Below are positions 36,174 through 44,398 of a stretch of DNA of 64,000 bases, in pieces (position 1 is the stretch's first letter; each line of letters begins with the position of its first letter). The position numbers and the translations under genes were made by a program. The stretch is from Chitinophagales bacterium (GTDB lineage: Bacteria; Bacteroidota; Bacteroidia; Chitinophagales; Chitinophagaceae). The notes under the pieces were generated by a model that saw only the letters and a list, made by a program, of their open reading frames with translations, did not search any database and was not told where the DNA came from. The stretch is from assembly GCA_021323755.1 (NCBI GenBank), contig JAJPKJ010000045.1, positions 1-64,000 on the forward strand, in the 5' to 3' direction.

Positions 36174-37778
36174 ATGTCTATTCCAACCATTGCCTTTCCT
36201 ACACACAAATTAATTAAACTCGGGCTTCGTCTTGTTGACACAATTCATTACCAGGCATCCCCGGATGAATTGGTAAAAGATACTCTACGTTTACATCAGG
36301 GCGCTTTAAGCGATAATGAAGCACTTGTTATCAATACCGGAAAATTTGCTGGGCGCACACCAAAGGATAAATTCATTGTAAAAGATGAGATCACCGCAGA
36401 TACCATTAATTGGAATGATATCAATCAACCAATCGAGGAAAAATATTTTGAGATCATTCTGAGAAGAGCAACTGATCACCTCAATAAACTTCCTGAGATC
36501 TGGATCCGCGATTGTTATGCCTGCGCAGATCCAGCCTATCGCCTGAACATCCGGGTGGTCACAGAAAATCCTTCGATGAACTTGTTTGCGTACAATATGT
36601 TTTTACGGCCGACTGAGGAAGAGCTGGATTCATTTGAAGCGAATTGGCATATTATATCTGTCCCGGGTCTGCAATTAAATACGGATGAATGCGGTGTTGC
36701 TCATCAAAACGCATCAGTCGTTTCATTCAAACATAAAATGATCCTAATTGCCGGCACTGGTTATACCGGTGAAATGAAGAAAGGAATTTTTACCATCCTC
36801 AATTACATTCTTCCCAAAGAAAAAAATGTGTTGAGCATGCACTGCTCAGCCAATATGGGAGAAAATGGCGATACCGCGATATTCTTTGGACTGAGCGGAA
36901 CGGGCAAAACCACCTTGAGTGCTGATCCCCAACGAAAATTAATTGGTGATGATGAACATGGCTGGTCCCGGGCAGGCATATTTAACTTTGAGGGCGGATG
37001 TTATGCTAAATGCATCAATCTTTCTGAAGACAAAGAACCTGAGATCTATAATGCCATTCGCTTCGGAGCCCTGGTAGAGAACGTTCGATTCTTTCCTCAA
37101 ACCAATCACATCAATTTTGATGATGGATCCATTACCGAAAATACCAGGGTTTCTTACCCACTGGACTACATCAGCAATGCCATTGAGCCTTCTCTGGGAA
37201 ATATGCCGTCCAATATTTTCTTTCTCACTTGTGATGCATACGGCATCCTGCCCCCGATCTCAAAATTAACAGCAGAGCAAGCCATGTATCAGTTCATTTC
37301 TGGCTATACTGCAAAAGTTGCCGGAACAGAAACGGGCATTACCGAACCAAAACCTACATTTAGTGCGTGTTTTGGAGCGCCGTTTATGCCGCTGCATCCG
37401 GGGAAATATGCAGAAATGCTGGGGAAAAAAATAAAAGATCATGATGTGAAAGTGTGGTTGATAAATACGGGTTGGACTGGCGGTCGCTTTGGTGAAGGAA
37501 AAAGAATAAATCTTCATTATACACGAGCTATGATCTCCGCTGCGCTCACTGGCAAATTAGACAGGGTTGATTATGAAACGCATGGTTTTTTCGGTTTGGC
37601 AATGCCCATAACATGCAATGGCGTTCCTCCAGAAATATTAAATCCGCAAAATACCTGGCAGGATAAAACCGCCTACCTTAGTCAGGCTAAGCAACTTGCA
37701 TCCTTGTTTATTAATAATTTTAAACAATATGAAGCAGGCGTGAATAAAGAAATTTTAGCCGCAGCGCCTGTTTTTTAA
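36174..37778 (+). CDS. pckA: Phosphoenolpyruvate carboxykinase (ATP)
   Basis: A 534-residue PEPCK that converts oxaloacetate and ATP to phosphoenolpyruvate, the first step of gluconeogenesis. The kinase P-loop GLSGTGKT, the metal-binding LIGDDEHGW, NTGKFAGRTPKDKF near the N-terminus and NTGWTGGRFGEGKRI near the C-terminus are intact. The frame extends to a TTG at 36150, but that codon lies inside the -7 promoter box, so ATG 36174 is the start. It is a single-gene unit with its own promoter, upstream dyad and terminator, suggesting regulation by carbon source. Confidence 0.96.
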   Translation: MSIPTIAFPTHKLIKLGLRLVDTIHYQASPDELVKDTLRLHQGALSDNEALVINTGKFAGRTPKDKFIVKDEITADTINWNDINQPIEEKYFEIILRRATDHLNKLPEIWIRDCYACADPAYRLNIRVVTENPSMNLFAYNMFLRPTEEELDSFEANWHIISVPGLQLNTDECGVAHQNASVVSFKHKMILIAGTGYTGEMKKGIFTILNYILPKEKNVLSMHCSANMGENGDTAIFFGLSGTGKTTLSADPQRKLIGDDEHGWSRAGIFNFEGGCYAKCINLSEDKEPEIYNAIRFGALVENVRFFPQTNHINFDDGSITENTRVSYPLDYISNAIEPSLGNMPSNIFFLTCDAYGILPPISKLTAEQAMYQFISGYTAKVAGTETGITEPKPTFSACFGAPFMPLHPGKYAEMLGKKIKDHDVKVWLINTGWTGGRFGEGKRINLHYTRAMISAALTGKLDRVDYETHGFFGLAMPITCNGVPPEILNPQNTWQDKTAYLSQAKQLASLFINNFKQYEAGVNKEILAAAPVF

Positions 37779-37876
37779 AATATTTTTAACAAAAATTTTA
37801 ATTTCTAAATAAATTAACTGAAATTGGCAAGCAAAATTTAACTGTTTTATTGAGTCTCTAAGATTGTTTGCCAAAC

Positions 37877-37915
37877 AAAGCTCCATCAATGAATGATTTG
37901 ATGGAGCTTTTTGTT
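37877..37915 (+). terminator. Terminator of pckA
   Basis: A perfect 13 bp stem (37877-37889 with 37898-37910), 8-nt loop, then TTGTTTT, about 100 bp after the pckA stop. Confidence 0.8.
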
Positions 37916-37971
37916 TTAATAAATCTCCATCTTCTTTACAATTTATTTTCAGAATCATAGTTTGTAAATGC

Positions 37972-38508
37972 ATGAAAATACTTTTCCTTTTACTCGCTTT
38001 ATCATTGAGCAAAAAAAATGCTCCCGAACAAAATAACTCGCTGATAGATTGGAGCGCTGATAGAAAACTCAGCTGGGCTGACTTCAAAGCCGATCCAGAT
38101 CCAAGTTCTCCCAATGCCGCACTTACCAGTTCAATCATTAAATATGATTTCGCTTATAATGATGCCGAAGGATTTAAGTTTCATATTCATTGCCAGTTCA
38201 ACAAATCAAATTCCTGGGGAAGAACAAAAACAGAATATATCTTATCACATGAACAAGGTCATTTTGATATTACAGAAATCTTTGCAAGAAAATTGAACAA
38301 AGCATTTAAAGAGTATAAGCCTGGTTCAGATATCAAAAAAGAGGTGACCAAGATTTATAAGGACACCATGCATCAACTCGGCGAGATGCAAGCGCAATAC
38401 GATAAAGAAACAAATTTTTCACGCAATAAGCCCCAACAGGAAGAGTGGTTGAAAAAAATCACTGATGGATTGAAGGAATTGCAGTCCTATGCCAATTATA
38501 ACGAATAA
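37972..38508 (+). CDS. DUF922 domain-containing putative metalloprotease
   Basis: A 178-residue protein of the DUF922 family. It contains H93-E94-x2-H97 in LSHEQGHFDITEIFARKL, a gluzincin/metzincin-like zinc motif, and the preceding LSWADFKADPD segment typical of the family. A short hydrophobic N-terminus (residues 2-13) may be a weak signal peptide. DUF922 proteins are predicted secreted zinc proteases, but to my knowledge activity is not established for most. The gene stands alone after the pckA terminator. Confidence 0.8.
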   Translation: MKILFLLLALSLSKKNAPEQNNSLIDWSADRKLSWADFKADPDPSSPNAALTSSIIKYDFAYNDAEGFKFHIHCQFNKSNSWGRTKTEYILSHEQGHFDITEIFARKLNKAFKEYKPGSDIKKEVTKIYKDTMHQLGEMQAQYDKETNFSRNKPQQEEWLKKITDGLKELQSYANYNE

Positions 38509-38552
38509 CACCATTTCGCGTTGACACCACGCATGTGCAAAGAAGATTGAAA

Positions 38553-39188
38553 TTAAAATAGTCCGTAAAGTTGAGAATCAATTCTGCTTATTATTTCTCC
38601 AAGATGCTCTTCGTTTTCAGGGAATTTATTTTTGTCAATATCAACAATCAATAAAGGACCTTCTTTATAACTTTCGATCCATTTGTTATAATAATCGTTC
38701 AAGCGTTTTAGATAATCAAGCCGGATGTTCTCTTCATATTCCCGGCCTCTCTTCTGAATCTGTGCAACAAGAGTAGGCACTGAACCTTGCAGATAAATCA
38801 ACAGGTCGGGTGGCTGCACCATCCTTTTTAATGTTTGAAAAAATTGGAAATAGTTATTGTAATCTCTTTTGCTCATTAACCCCATTTCATGCAGGTTGGG
38901 TGCAAAAATGTGAGCATCCTCATAAATCGTTCTATCCTGCACTACCGTTTCCATTCCGCTTTGGATTTCCAATAATTGATTCAGACGGCTGTTCAAAAAA
39001 TAAATCTGCAGGTTAAAACTCCACCGAGGCATATCTTCATAAAAATCGTTGAGATAAGGATTGTGATCTGCATCTTCAAACTGCGGGATCCAGCGATAAT
39101 GTTTACTGAGCAGTTTGGTTAGCGTTGTTTTTCCTGCTCCAATGTTGCCCGCAACCGCAATATGTTTTGGTTTCTTAGTTTTTGCCAT
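38553..39188 (-). CDS. Deoxynucleoside kinase
   Basis: A 211-residue kinase of the deoxyadenosine/deoxyguanosine kinase group. The P-loop GNIGAGKTT is at about residues 14-22. Then come the substrate-binding RWSFNLQIYFLNSRL, the DRTIYEDAHIFA motif (ERS-like) and a lid region RGREYEENIRLDYL. It salvages deoxynucleosides to their 5'-monophosphates. ATG 39188 (MAKTKK) is preferred to an adjacent in-frame GTG at 39191. Confidence 0.9.
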   Translation of the reverse strand: MAKTKKPKHIAVAGNIGAGKTTLTKLLSKHYRWIPQFEDADHNPYLNDFYEDMPRWSFNLQIYFLNSRLNQLLEIQSGMETVVQDRTIYEDAHIFAPNLHEMGLMSKRDYNNYFQFFQTLKRMVQPPDLLIYLQGSVPTLVAQIQKRGREYEENIRLDYLKRLNDYYNKWIESYKEGPLLIVDIDKNKFPENEEHLGEIISRIDSQLYGLF

Positions 39189-39198
39189 CACCTAAATG

Positions 39199-39219
39199 TA
39201 AAATCTAAATTCTAAAATC
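39199..39219. repeat. Short heptamer tract between trpS and the deoxynucleoside kinase
   Basis: Three 7-bp units (TAAAATC, TAAATTC, then TAAAATC again), preceded by a shorter TAAATG. It occupies most of the 55-bp spacer. Confidence 0.5.
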
Positions 39220-39243
39220 AAAAAGATTTTTTGAAATAAGTTT

Positions 39244-40245
39244 CTAATAATACTTTAACCCGATTGCGTCTCTCACCAATTGCATGGTTATCTTTGCGCT
39301 CTGTGTTGCTTTTTCGGCGCCTTTTTCCATCACCTCCCGCATATATTTTTCATCATTCAAAATTGATTCTGTTCTTTCACGAATAGGTTTTACAAATGCA
39401 ACAACATCTTCGGCCAATTGTTTTTTCATATCGCCATAACGAATGGAACAATTATTATAATCATTTTCAAATTTCTCAAGAACATCTTTTTTACTGAACA
39501 ATTGCAACAGTAAAAAAATGTTCTGAATATAGTCTGGTTTGGCAGAATTTTTTTCTGTTGGCCCACTGTCCGTTTTTGTTTTCATTATTTTTTTTCTGAT
39601 CAGCTCATCATCATCCGATAAATAAACAGTAGCCATCTGGTTTTCACTTTTACTCATTTTTCCAGAACCATCAAGACTTGGAACACGAGCCAGATCCTCT
39701 CCATAGTTGAATGCATAAGGCTCGGGAAAGACTTCTCCATAGCGATGATTGAACCGCTTCACAAAATTTCTTGCCATTTCCAAATGTTGTTCCTGGTCTT
39801 TGCCAACCGGCACAAGTTGTGCTCGGTGAATGATAATATCTGCTGTTTGCAAGACGGGATAAGTGAGCAATCCGGCATTGACATTATCAGGTTGCAGTTT
39901 TGCTTTGTCTTTAAAGGTCACAGTCTTTTCGAGTTCCCCTTTATAGGCAAGCATATTTAAGAAAAGATAAAGCTCGCCGGTTTCATAAACATGACTTTGG
40001 CAATACAACGCAACTTTATCGGGGTTTAATCCGCAGGCAATATTTTCAGCAATGACCCTTCGCACATTGGCTCTTAATTCCTTTGTATCAGGATGAGTGG
40101 TTAACGAATGCAGATCAGCAACCATAAAAAAACAGTTGTATTCATCCTGCATGCGCACATAATTGCGCACGGCGCCAAAATAATTTCCCAGGTGTAAGAA
40201 CCCTGTTGGCCTAATGCCACTCATTACGATTTCCTGCTTTACCAT
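39244..40245 (-). CDS. trpS: Tryptophan--tRNA ligase
   Basis: A 333-residue class I aminoacyl-tRNA synthetase. The HIGH-type motif is PTGFLHLGNYFGA (residues 13-25), the KMSKS motif is intact in GSGKMSKSENQ, and VGKDQEQHLEMARNF is the TrpRS dimer/ATP region. It charges tRNA-Trp. A TATCTTCG box on the minus strand (40260-40253), close to the ATG, is a possible -7 element. Its upstream spacer is a heptamer tract. Confidence 0.96.
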   Translation of the reverse strand: MVKQEIVMSGIRPTGFLHLGNYFGAVRNYVRMQDEYNCFFMVADLHSLTTHPDTKELRANVRRVIAENIACGLNPDKVALYCQSHVYETGELYLFLNMLAYKGELEKTVTFKDKAKLQPDNVNAGLLTYPVLQTADIIIHRAQLVPVGKDQEQHLEMARNFVKRFNHRYGEVFPEPYAFNYGEDLARVPSLDGSGKMSKSENQMATVYLSDDDELIRKKIMKTKTDSGPTEKNSAKPDYIQNIFLLLQLFSKKDVLEKFENDYNNCSIRYGDMKKQLAEDVVAFVKPIRERTESILNDEKYMREVMEKGAEKATQSAKITMQLVRDAIGLKYY

Positions 40246-40268
40246 AGAACGGCGAAGATAAGAAGCTG

Positions 40269-40303
40269 TTTGGATTTAGAGTTTTGAGTTTGAAGTTTTG
40301 GGT
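40269..40303. repeat. Degenerate heptamer tract (5 units) upstream of trpS
   Basis: Five consecutive 7-bp units around the consensus TTTGAGT (for example TTTGGGT, TTGAAGT). It is the clearest of the period-7 tracts and lies in the trpS/gatC divergent spacer, just upstream of the likely trpS -7 box. Confidence 0.65.
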
Positions 40304-40438
40304 TATGATGAGATTCTATCATGCTTTAAGAAAATAATAACGCAGAATTTGTTTTGCATATCATTAATCTTTCCATTTTTACATGAACGCAACTGAAAGT
40401 ATAAACGAATCCATTATTTTTGTTTATAATCGTTTTGT

Positions 40439-40744
40439 ATGCAGGTAACTGATGAGTTAATTGATAATTTAGCCGATCTGGCTTGTCTTGAATTTAGCGG
40501 CTCTGAAAAAGAAGGATTAAGAAAAGATCTGGAAAGAATGATCACTTTTATTGATAAATTGAATGAATTAAATACAACAGGGATTGAACCTCAATTGCAC
40601 ATGAGCAATGAAATAAATACATTGAGAGATGATATTTTGCAAGGTTCAGTAAGCCGAGATGAGGCACTGCAAAATGCACCATTAACTGATGGCGTTTATT
40701 TTAAAGTTCCAAAAGTGATAAAAAATCCGGCATCGCAACCATGA
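40439..40744 (+). CDS. gatC: Asp-tRNA(Asn)/Glu-tRNA(Gln) amidotransferase subunit GatC
   Basis: A 101-residue protein that wraps around GatA in the GatCAB complex, which amidates mischarged Glu-tRNA-Gln and Asp-tRNA-Asn. Family features are the N-terminal VTDELIDNLADLACLEF, the LNELNTTGIEPQLH turn and the LRDD segment before APLTDGVYFKVPKVI. gatA and gatB are not nearby. A perfect TATTTTTG box lies at 40415-40422, giving a leader of about 10 nt; no -33 match. Confidence 0.92.
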   Translation: MQVTDELIDNLADLACLEFSGSEKEGLRKDLERMITFIDKLNELNTTGIEPQLHMSNEINTLRDDILQGSVSRDEALQNAPLTDGVYFKVPKVIKNPASQP

Positions 40745-40773
40745 CAATATCCTATTAATCAAAAGCAAAACAC

Positions 40774-41481
40774 ATGAGCACACCGATAATACATCTCGAC
40801 GATATTCAAAAAAGCTATTTTATGGGCAAACAGGAATTGCCCGTTCTTAAAGGCGTTTCCCTCGATATTTTTAAGAACGAATATGTTGCATTAATGGGTC
40901 CATCAGGTTCTGGTAAAAGTACATTAATGAATATCCTGGGTTGCCTTGATTCACCAACGAGCGGCATTTATATCCTGAATGGGAAAGACGTTAGCAAAAT
41001 GCCTGATAATGATTTGGCTGATGTGCGTAATCAGGAAATTGGTTTTGTGTTTCAGCAATTCAATTTAATGCCCCGTTTGACCGCGGTCGAAAATGTGGCA
41101 TTACCGTTGGTGTATGCAGGTATTTCAAAAAAGCGCCGCACAGAAATTGCGATGTCCGTGCTGGAAAAGGTTAGTTTGACAGACAGAAGTCATCACAAAC
41201 CAAATGAATTATCCGGTGGTCAGTGTCAACGTGTTGCGATTGCGCGTGCATTGGTGAATAATCCATCCATTATATTGGCTGATGAACCGACAGGAAATCT
41301 TGACTCAAAAACCTCTGTGGAAATCATGGATATATTCGGCGCCATACAGTCTGCCGGCAATACCGTTGTGCTGGTCACGCATGAAGAAGATATTTCGAAC
41401 TATGCACATCGCGTTATTCGTTTGCGCGACGGTCTTATAGAAAGCGATAAACGCAAAGTAGAAGCATATCAACCTGCATAA
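40774..41481 (+). CDS. ABC transporter ATP-binding protein (LolD/MacB-like)
   Basis: A 235-residue ATPase subunit. Walker A is GPSGSGKST (about 44-52), the Q-loop lies in VFQQFNLM, the signature is [15 protein letters not shown], and Walker B is [13 protein letters not shown] followed by the H-loop VTHEED. This is the LolD/MacB/FtsE group that powers mechanotransmission-type permeases. No permease is adjacent. It ends directly at the ATG of the adenosyltransferase gene (no gap), so the two are coupled. Confidence 0.9.
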   Translation: MSTPIIHLDDIQKSYFMGKQELPVLKGVSLDIFKNEYVALMGPSGSGKSTLMNILGCLDSPTSGIYILNGKDVSKMPDNDLADVRNQEIGFVFQQFNLMPRLTAVENVALPLVYAGISKKRRTEIAMSVLEKVSLTDRSHHKPNELSGGQCQRVAIARALVNNPSIILADEPTGNLDSKTSVEIMDIFGAIQSAGNTVVLVTHEEDISNYAHRVIRLRDGLIESDKRKVEAYQPA

Positions 41482-42042
41482 ATGGCTCTCAAAATCTATA
41501 CAAAGACAGGCGACAAAGGAAAAACCAGTTTGATCGGCGGAACAAAAGTGGCTAAAAGCCATATCAGGATTGAATCCTACGGCACTGTTGATGAGTTGAA
41601 CTCTTTTATTGGATTATTAAGCGATCATTTGACGGATGAACATACCAAGAAAGTTTTAAAAGAAATACAGGATAGATTATTCACCATCGGCTCATCATTG
41701 GCTAGTGATCCTGAAAAAGAACCTTCATTAAAAATTCCCGATTTAAAAGAAAATGATATTTCTTTTCTCGAAAAAGAAATTGACAAAATGAATGAAGTGT
41801 TACCGGAAATGAAAAATTTTATTTTGCCCGGCGGACATGTGGCAGTTTCAACTGCGCATATCTGTCGTTGCGTTTGCCGCCGTGCAGAAAGAATTTGTGT
41901 GAATATGAATGAAAATAATCAATTTGTTGACCCGCTTGTTATCAAATATCTCAACCGCCTGAGCGATTATCTTTTTGTGCTGGCAAGATTCATTGCCCAT
42001 CTTTTACACGTCGAAGAGATTGTGTGGAAACCAAGAGTGTGA
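41482..42042 (+). CDS. pduO: Cob(I)yrinic acid a,c-diamide adenosyltransferase (PduO type)
   Basis: A 186-residue PduO-type ATP:cob(I)alamin adenosyltransferase. It has the ATP-binding N-terminus YTKTGDKGKTSLIGG, VDELNSFIGLL, then the RCVCRRAER helix with arginines that contact ATP and the salt bridge across the trimer, and LNRLSDYLFVLAR at the end. It makes coenzyme B12, needed for example by methylmalonyl-CoA mutase. It directly follows an orphan LolD-type ATPase gene; a functional link is unclear. Confidence 0.92.
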   Translation: MALKIYTKTGDKGKTSLIGGTKVAKSHIRIESYGTVDELNSFIGLLSDHLTDEHTKKVLKEIQDRLFTIGSSLASDPEKEPSLKIPDLKENDISFLEKEIDKMNEVLPEMKNFILPGGHVAVSTAHICRCVCRRAERICVNMNENNQFVDPLVIKYLNRLSDYLFVLARFIAHLLHVEEIVWKPRV

Positions 42043-42068
42043 ATTTAGAAAATTGAATAATGGATAAT
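42041..42068. repeat. Degenerate heptamer tract after the adenosyltransferase gene
   Basis: Four 7-bp units, each beginning with G (such as GAATTTA and GAATAAT). The first unit includes the last two bases of the adenosyltransferase stop codon. Confidence 0.5.
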
Positions 42069-42098
42069 TTAAGATCGGCAATAATGATCCATGCTGAA

Positions 42099-42758
42099 TT
42101 ACCCCTTATCCGTTATCTTCCCGTCTTTCATGTGTAAAATCCTGTCGCTCATTTGAGCCAGTTCTTCGTTGTGCGTTACAATCAAGAATGTCTGTTGAAA
42201 TTTTTCCCGCAAATGAAAAAAAAGCTGATGTAAATCCCGGGCATTGGCTGAGTCGAGATTTCCCGTTGGCTCGTCGGCAAAAACAATATCAGGGTTATTA
42301 ATAAGCGCCCGCGCAACGGCAACGCGCTGCTGTTCCCCGCCCGATAATGCATTTGGCTTATTTTCCAAACGCTCACCAACACCCAAGGTATTCAATAACT
42401 CTTTGGCGCGATCCTGCACCTCTTTTTTTCTTCTTCCCGCAAGCCAACCGGGAATACAAACATTTTCCAAAGCGCTAAACTCGGGCAGCAGGTGATGGAA
42501 CTGAAATACAAAACCGATATGTTTATTGCGGAAGGAAGCAAGAGGTTTGCCACGCAATTCACTCACTTTTTTATCCTGCAAAAAAATATTTCCTTCATCA
42601 GGATCATCCAATGTTCCTAAAATATGCAATAATGTGCTCTTACCTGAGCCTGAAGGACCTGCAATACTCACAATTTCTCCCTTTTTAATTTCTACATCCA
42701 CTCCTTTCAAAACCCACAAATTGCCATAATATTTCTGAATGCCTTTCGCTATTAACAT
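42099..42758 (-). CDS. ABC transporter ATP-binding protein (LolD-like)
   Basis: A 219-residue ATPase with Walker [10 protein letters not shown], signature [15 protein letters not shown], Walker [14 protein letters not shown] and H-loop THNEEL. It resembles LolD, the ATPase of the LolCDE lipoprotein-release complex, more than MacB, but subfamilies cannot be separated reliably by eye. No permease gene is adjacent. It is transcribed alone on the minus strand and converges with the adenosyltransferase gene. Confidence 0.9.
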   Translation of the reverse strand: MLIAKGIQKYYGNLWVLKGVDVEIKKGEIVSIAGPSGSGKSTLLHILGTLDDPDEGNIFLQDKKVSELRGKPLASFRNKHIGFVFQFHHLLPEFSALENVCIPGWLAGRRKKEVQDRAKELLNTLGVGERLENKPNALSGGEQQRVAVARALINNPDIVFADEPTGNLDSANARDLHQLFFHLREKFQQTFLIVTHNEELAQMSDRILHMKDGKITDKG

Positions 42759-42875
42759 GCGGTAAAATTAGAATTTCATAAGCCTGCCACAAACCTACAG
42801 GTTCGGCCCGATATATGTGTTGATTATTATTTAAAAAAATTTAAGAAATACTTTATAACCACATAAAACATTTGA

Positions 42876-42906
42876 TTTGGTATTTTCGTTTTAACAACTA
42901 CTTTTG
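42876..42906 (+). promoter_or_regulatory. Promoter of the DUF2795 gene (TTTG-N19-TACTTTTG)
   Basis: A -33 TTTG at 42876-42879, 19 bp spacing and a perfect -7 TAnnTTTG at 42899-42906. Transcription would start near 42913, leaving about 90 nt of untranslated leader. It is the best promoter match in the window. Confidence 0.75.
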
Positions 42907-43001
42907 CGAAAAATTGGTTTAAGGAAATTAAAGTACGGTTTTGATAAAAGCACATTTTCCGGACTTATTAAAAACTGATTCGAAAATTAAAATTACAACA
43001 G

Positions 43002-43223
43002 ATGTTTTGGACACTTGAATTAGCCAGCTACCTTGAGGATGCTCCCTGGCCGGCTACAAAAGATGAGTTGATTGATTATGCCATTCGCTCCGGCGCACCT
43101 ATAGAAGTTGTTGAAAATTTACAGGAACTGGAAGATGAAGGGGAAATTTATGAAGGCATCGATGATATTTGGCCGGATTATCCTTCACAGGCAGATTTCT
43201 TTTTCAACGAAGATGAATACTAA
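43002..43223 (+). CDS. DUF2795 domain-containing protein
   Basis: A 73-residue acidic protein: the DUF2795 fold (about residues 1-50) with LEDAPWPATKDELIDYA and PIEVVENLQELEDEGE, then an acidic tail rich in Asp, Tyr and Phe. Function is unknown. Despite its small size it has the strongest promoter in the window, an untranslated leader of about 90 nt and a strong terminator, so it is probably highly expressed. Confidence 0.85.
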   Translation: MFWTLELASYLEDAPWPATKDELIDYAIRSGAPIEVVENLQELEDEGEIYEGIDDIWPDYPSQADFFFNEDEY

Positions 43224-43250
43224 GTTCTGATCGATTGACCTGATTGGTAT

Positions 43251-43283
43251 AAATAAAGTCCCGCTAATGGCGGGACTTTATTT
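43251..43283. terminator. Bidirectional terminator between DUF2795 and fabI
   Basis: A perfect 14-bp stem (43251-43264 with 43270-43283) with a 5-nt loop, rich in A on one side and T on the other. It serves both convergent genes. Confidence 0.85.
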
Positions 43284-43304
43284 ATTTGAGAGAATTAAGG
43301 ATAA

Positions 43305-44117
43305 TCATTTCTCCATCTGGTTTATCACCGCTTCCGTTACCCCTGTAAACGAAAATCCACCATCGTGGAAAAGGTTCTGCATGGTAACCATTCTTGTTAA
43401 ATCACTGAATAAGGTGACGCAGTAATCAGCACACTGATCCCCGGTTGCATTTCCCAACGGACTCATTTTTTCGGCGTAACTGATAAATCCGTCAAATCCT
43501 TTTACCCCGCTTCCCGCTGTTGTCCTTGTCGGTGATTGCGAAACTGTATTGATTCTTACTTTTTTCTTTATCGCATAATGATAACCAAAACTTCTTGTGA
43601 TCCCTTCCAGTAAAGTTTTGGCATCGGCCATTTCATTGTAATCCGGAAAAACCCGTTGAGCAGCAATATAGGTAAGCGCTACAACACTCCCATATTCATT
43701 CAGTGCATCCATATCCCAGGCGGTACGCAACACGCGATGCAATGACACTGCAGAAATATCAAGTGTTTTCTGATTGAAGCCATAATCCAATTCGGTATAA
43801 TGTTTTCCCTTTCTCACATTGAGGCTCATTCCGATAGAATGAAGTATAAAATCAATCCCGCCACCGAAATGTTTCATGGATTCTTCAAATAATTTTTTCA
43901 GATCCTCCATGTTGGTTACATCTGCGCCAATTACCGGTGCATGAACAGCTTCTGCGAGTTTATTGATCTCTCCCATTCGCAATGCCACCGGAGCATTAGA
44001 CAATACAAGCTGCGCGCCTTCTTCGTGGCAACGCAATGCCGTGCGCCATGCAATTGATTTTTCATCAAGTGCGCCGAAAATAATCCCTTTTTTCCCTTTC
44101 AATAAATTGTATGACAT
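43305..44117 (-). CDS. fabI: Enoyl-[acyl-carrier-protein] reductase FabI
   Basis: A 270-residue SDR enzyme that reduces enoyl-ACP in the last step of each fatty-acid elongation round. The NADH-binding GKKGIIFGALDEKSIAW and the active-site pair Y-x6-K in DYNEMADAK are present, and SIGMS corresponds to the nicotinamide loop. C-terminal substrate loop: SPTRTTAGSGVKGF. It is diverged from E. coli FabI in the usual Bacteroidota way. The target of triclosan-type inhibitors. Confidence 0.92.
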   Translation of the reverse strand: MSYNLLKGKKGIIFGALDEKSIAWRTALRCHEEGAQLVLSNAPVALRMGEINKLAEAVHAPVIGADVTNMEDLKKLFEESMKHFGGGIDFILHSIGMSLNVRKGKHYTELDYGFNQKTLDISAVSLHRVLRTAWDMDALNEYGSVVALTYIAAQRVFPDYNEMADAKTLLEGITRSFGYHYAIKKKVRINTVSQSPTRTTAGSGVKGFDGFISYAEKMSPLGNATGDQCADYCVTLFSDLTRMVTMQNLFHDGGFSFTGVTEAVINQMEK

Positions 44118-44159
44118 AATAACCGTTTTAAATTTTCAGGGCGTAAAAATAAGAAGTTA

Positions 44160-44369
44160 TTATTTGGTAACAGGGAATAAATGTGCAATTATCCAAACCA
44201 GTGAAAATGTATACAGGAAAATAATGGCGAATGCAGAAATAATGTAAGTGAAAAATCTTCCAAAGGATGAACGCGGCTTAATTTTTTTTTCCAGGAACCT
44301 GTTAATGTAAAAAATGATCACCACCGAAAGAACAATAAGGAGGAGTATGACAACAGAACGGAATTTCAT
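44160..44369 (-). CDS. Small two-helix membrane protein, unknown function
   Basis: A 69-residue protein with two clear hydrophobic helices (about 5-23 and 41-63) joined by a basic loop containing RFLEKKIKPRSSFGRF. I do not recognise a family. It is likely real: it fills the gap between recN and fabI on the same strand with good hydrophobic periodicity and an ATG start. By the positive-inside rule the loop is cytoplasmic. No function can be given. Confidence 0.6.
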   Translation of the reverse strand: MKFRSVVILLLIVLSVVIIFYINRFLEKKIKPRSSFGRFFTYIISAFAIIFLYTFSLVWIIAHLFPVTK

Positions 44370-44398
44370 TTATGCCTTTTTTGCTGGTTCGTTTTTCC

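Noticed and set aside
40269-40303. CRISPR-like array
   Set aside because: Units are 7 bp, contiguous and degenerate, without spacers; no cas gene is present.
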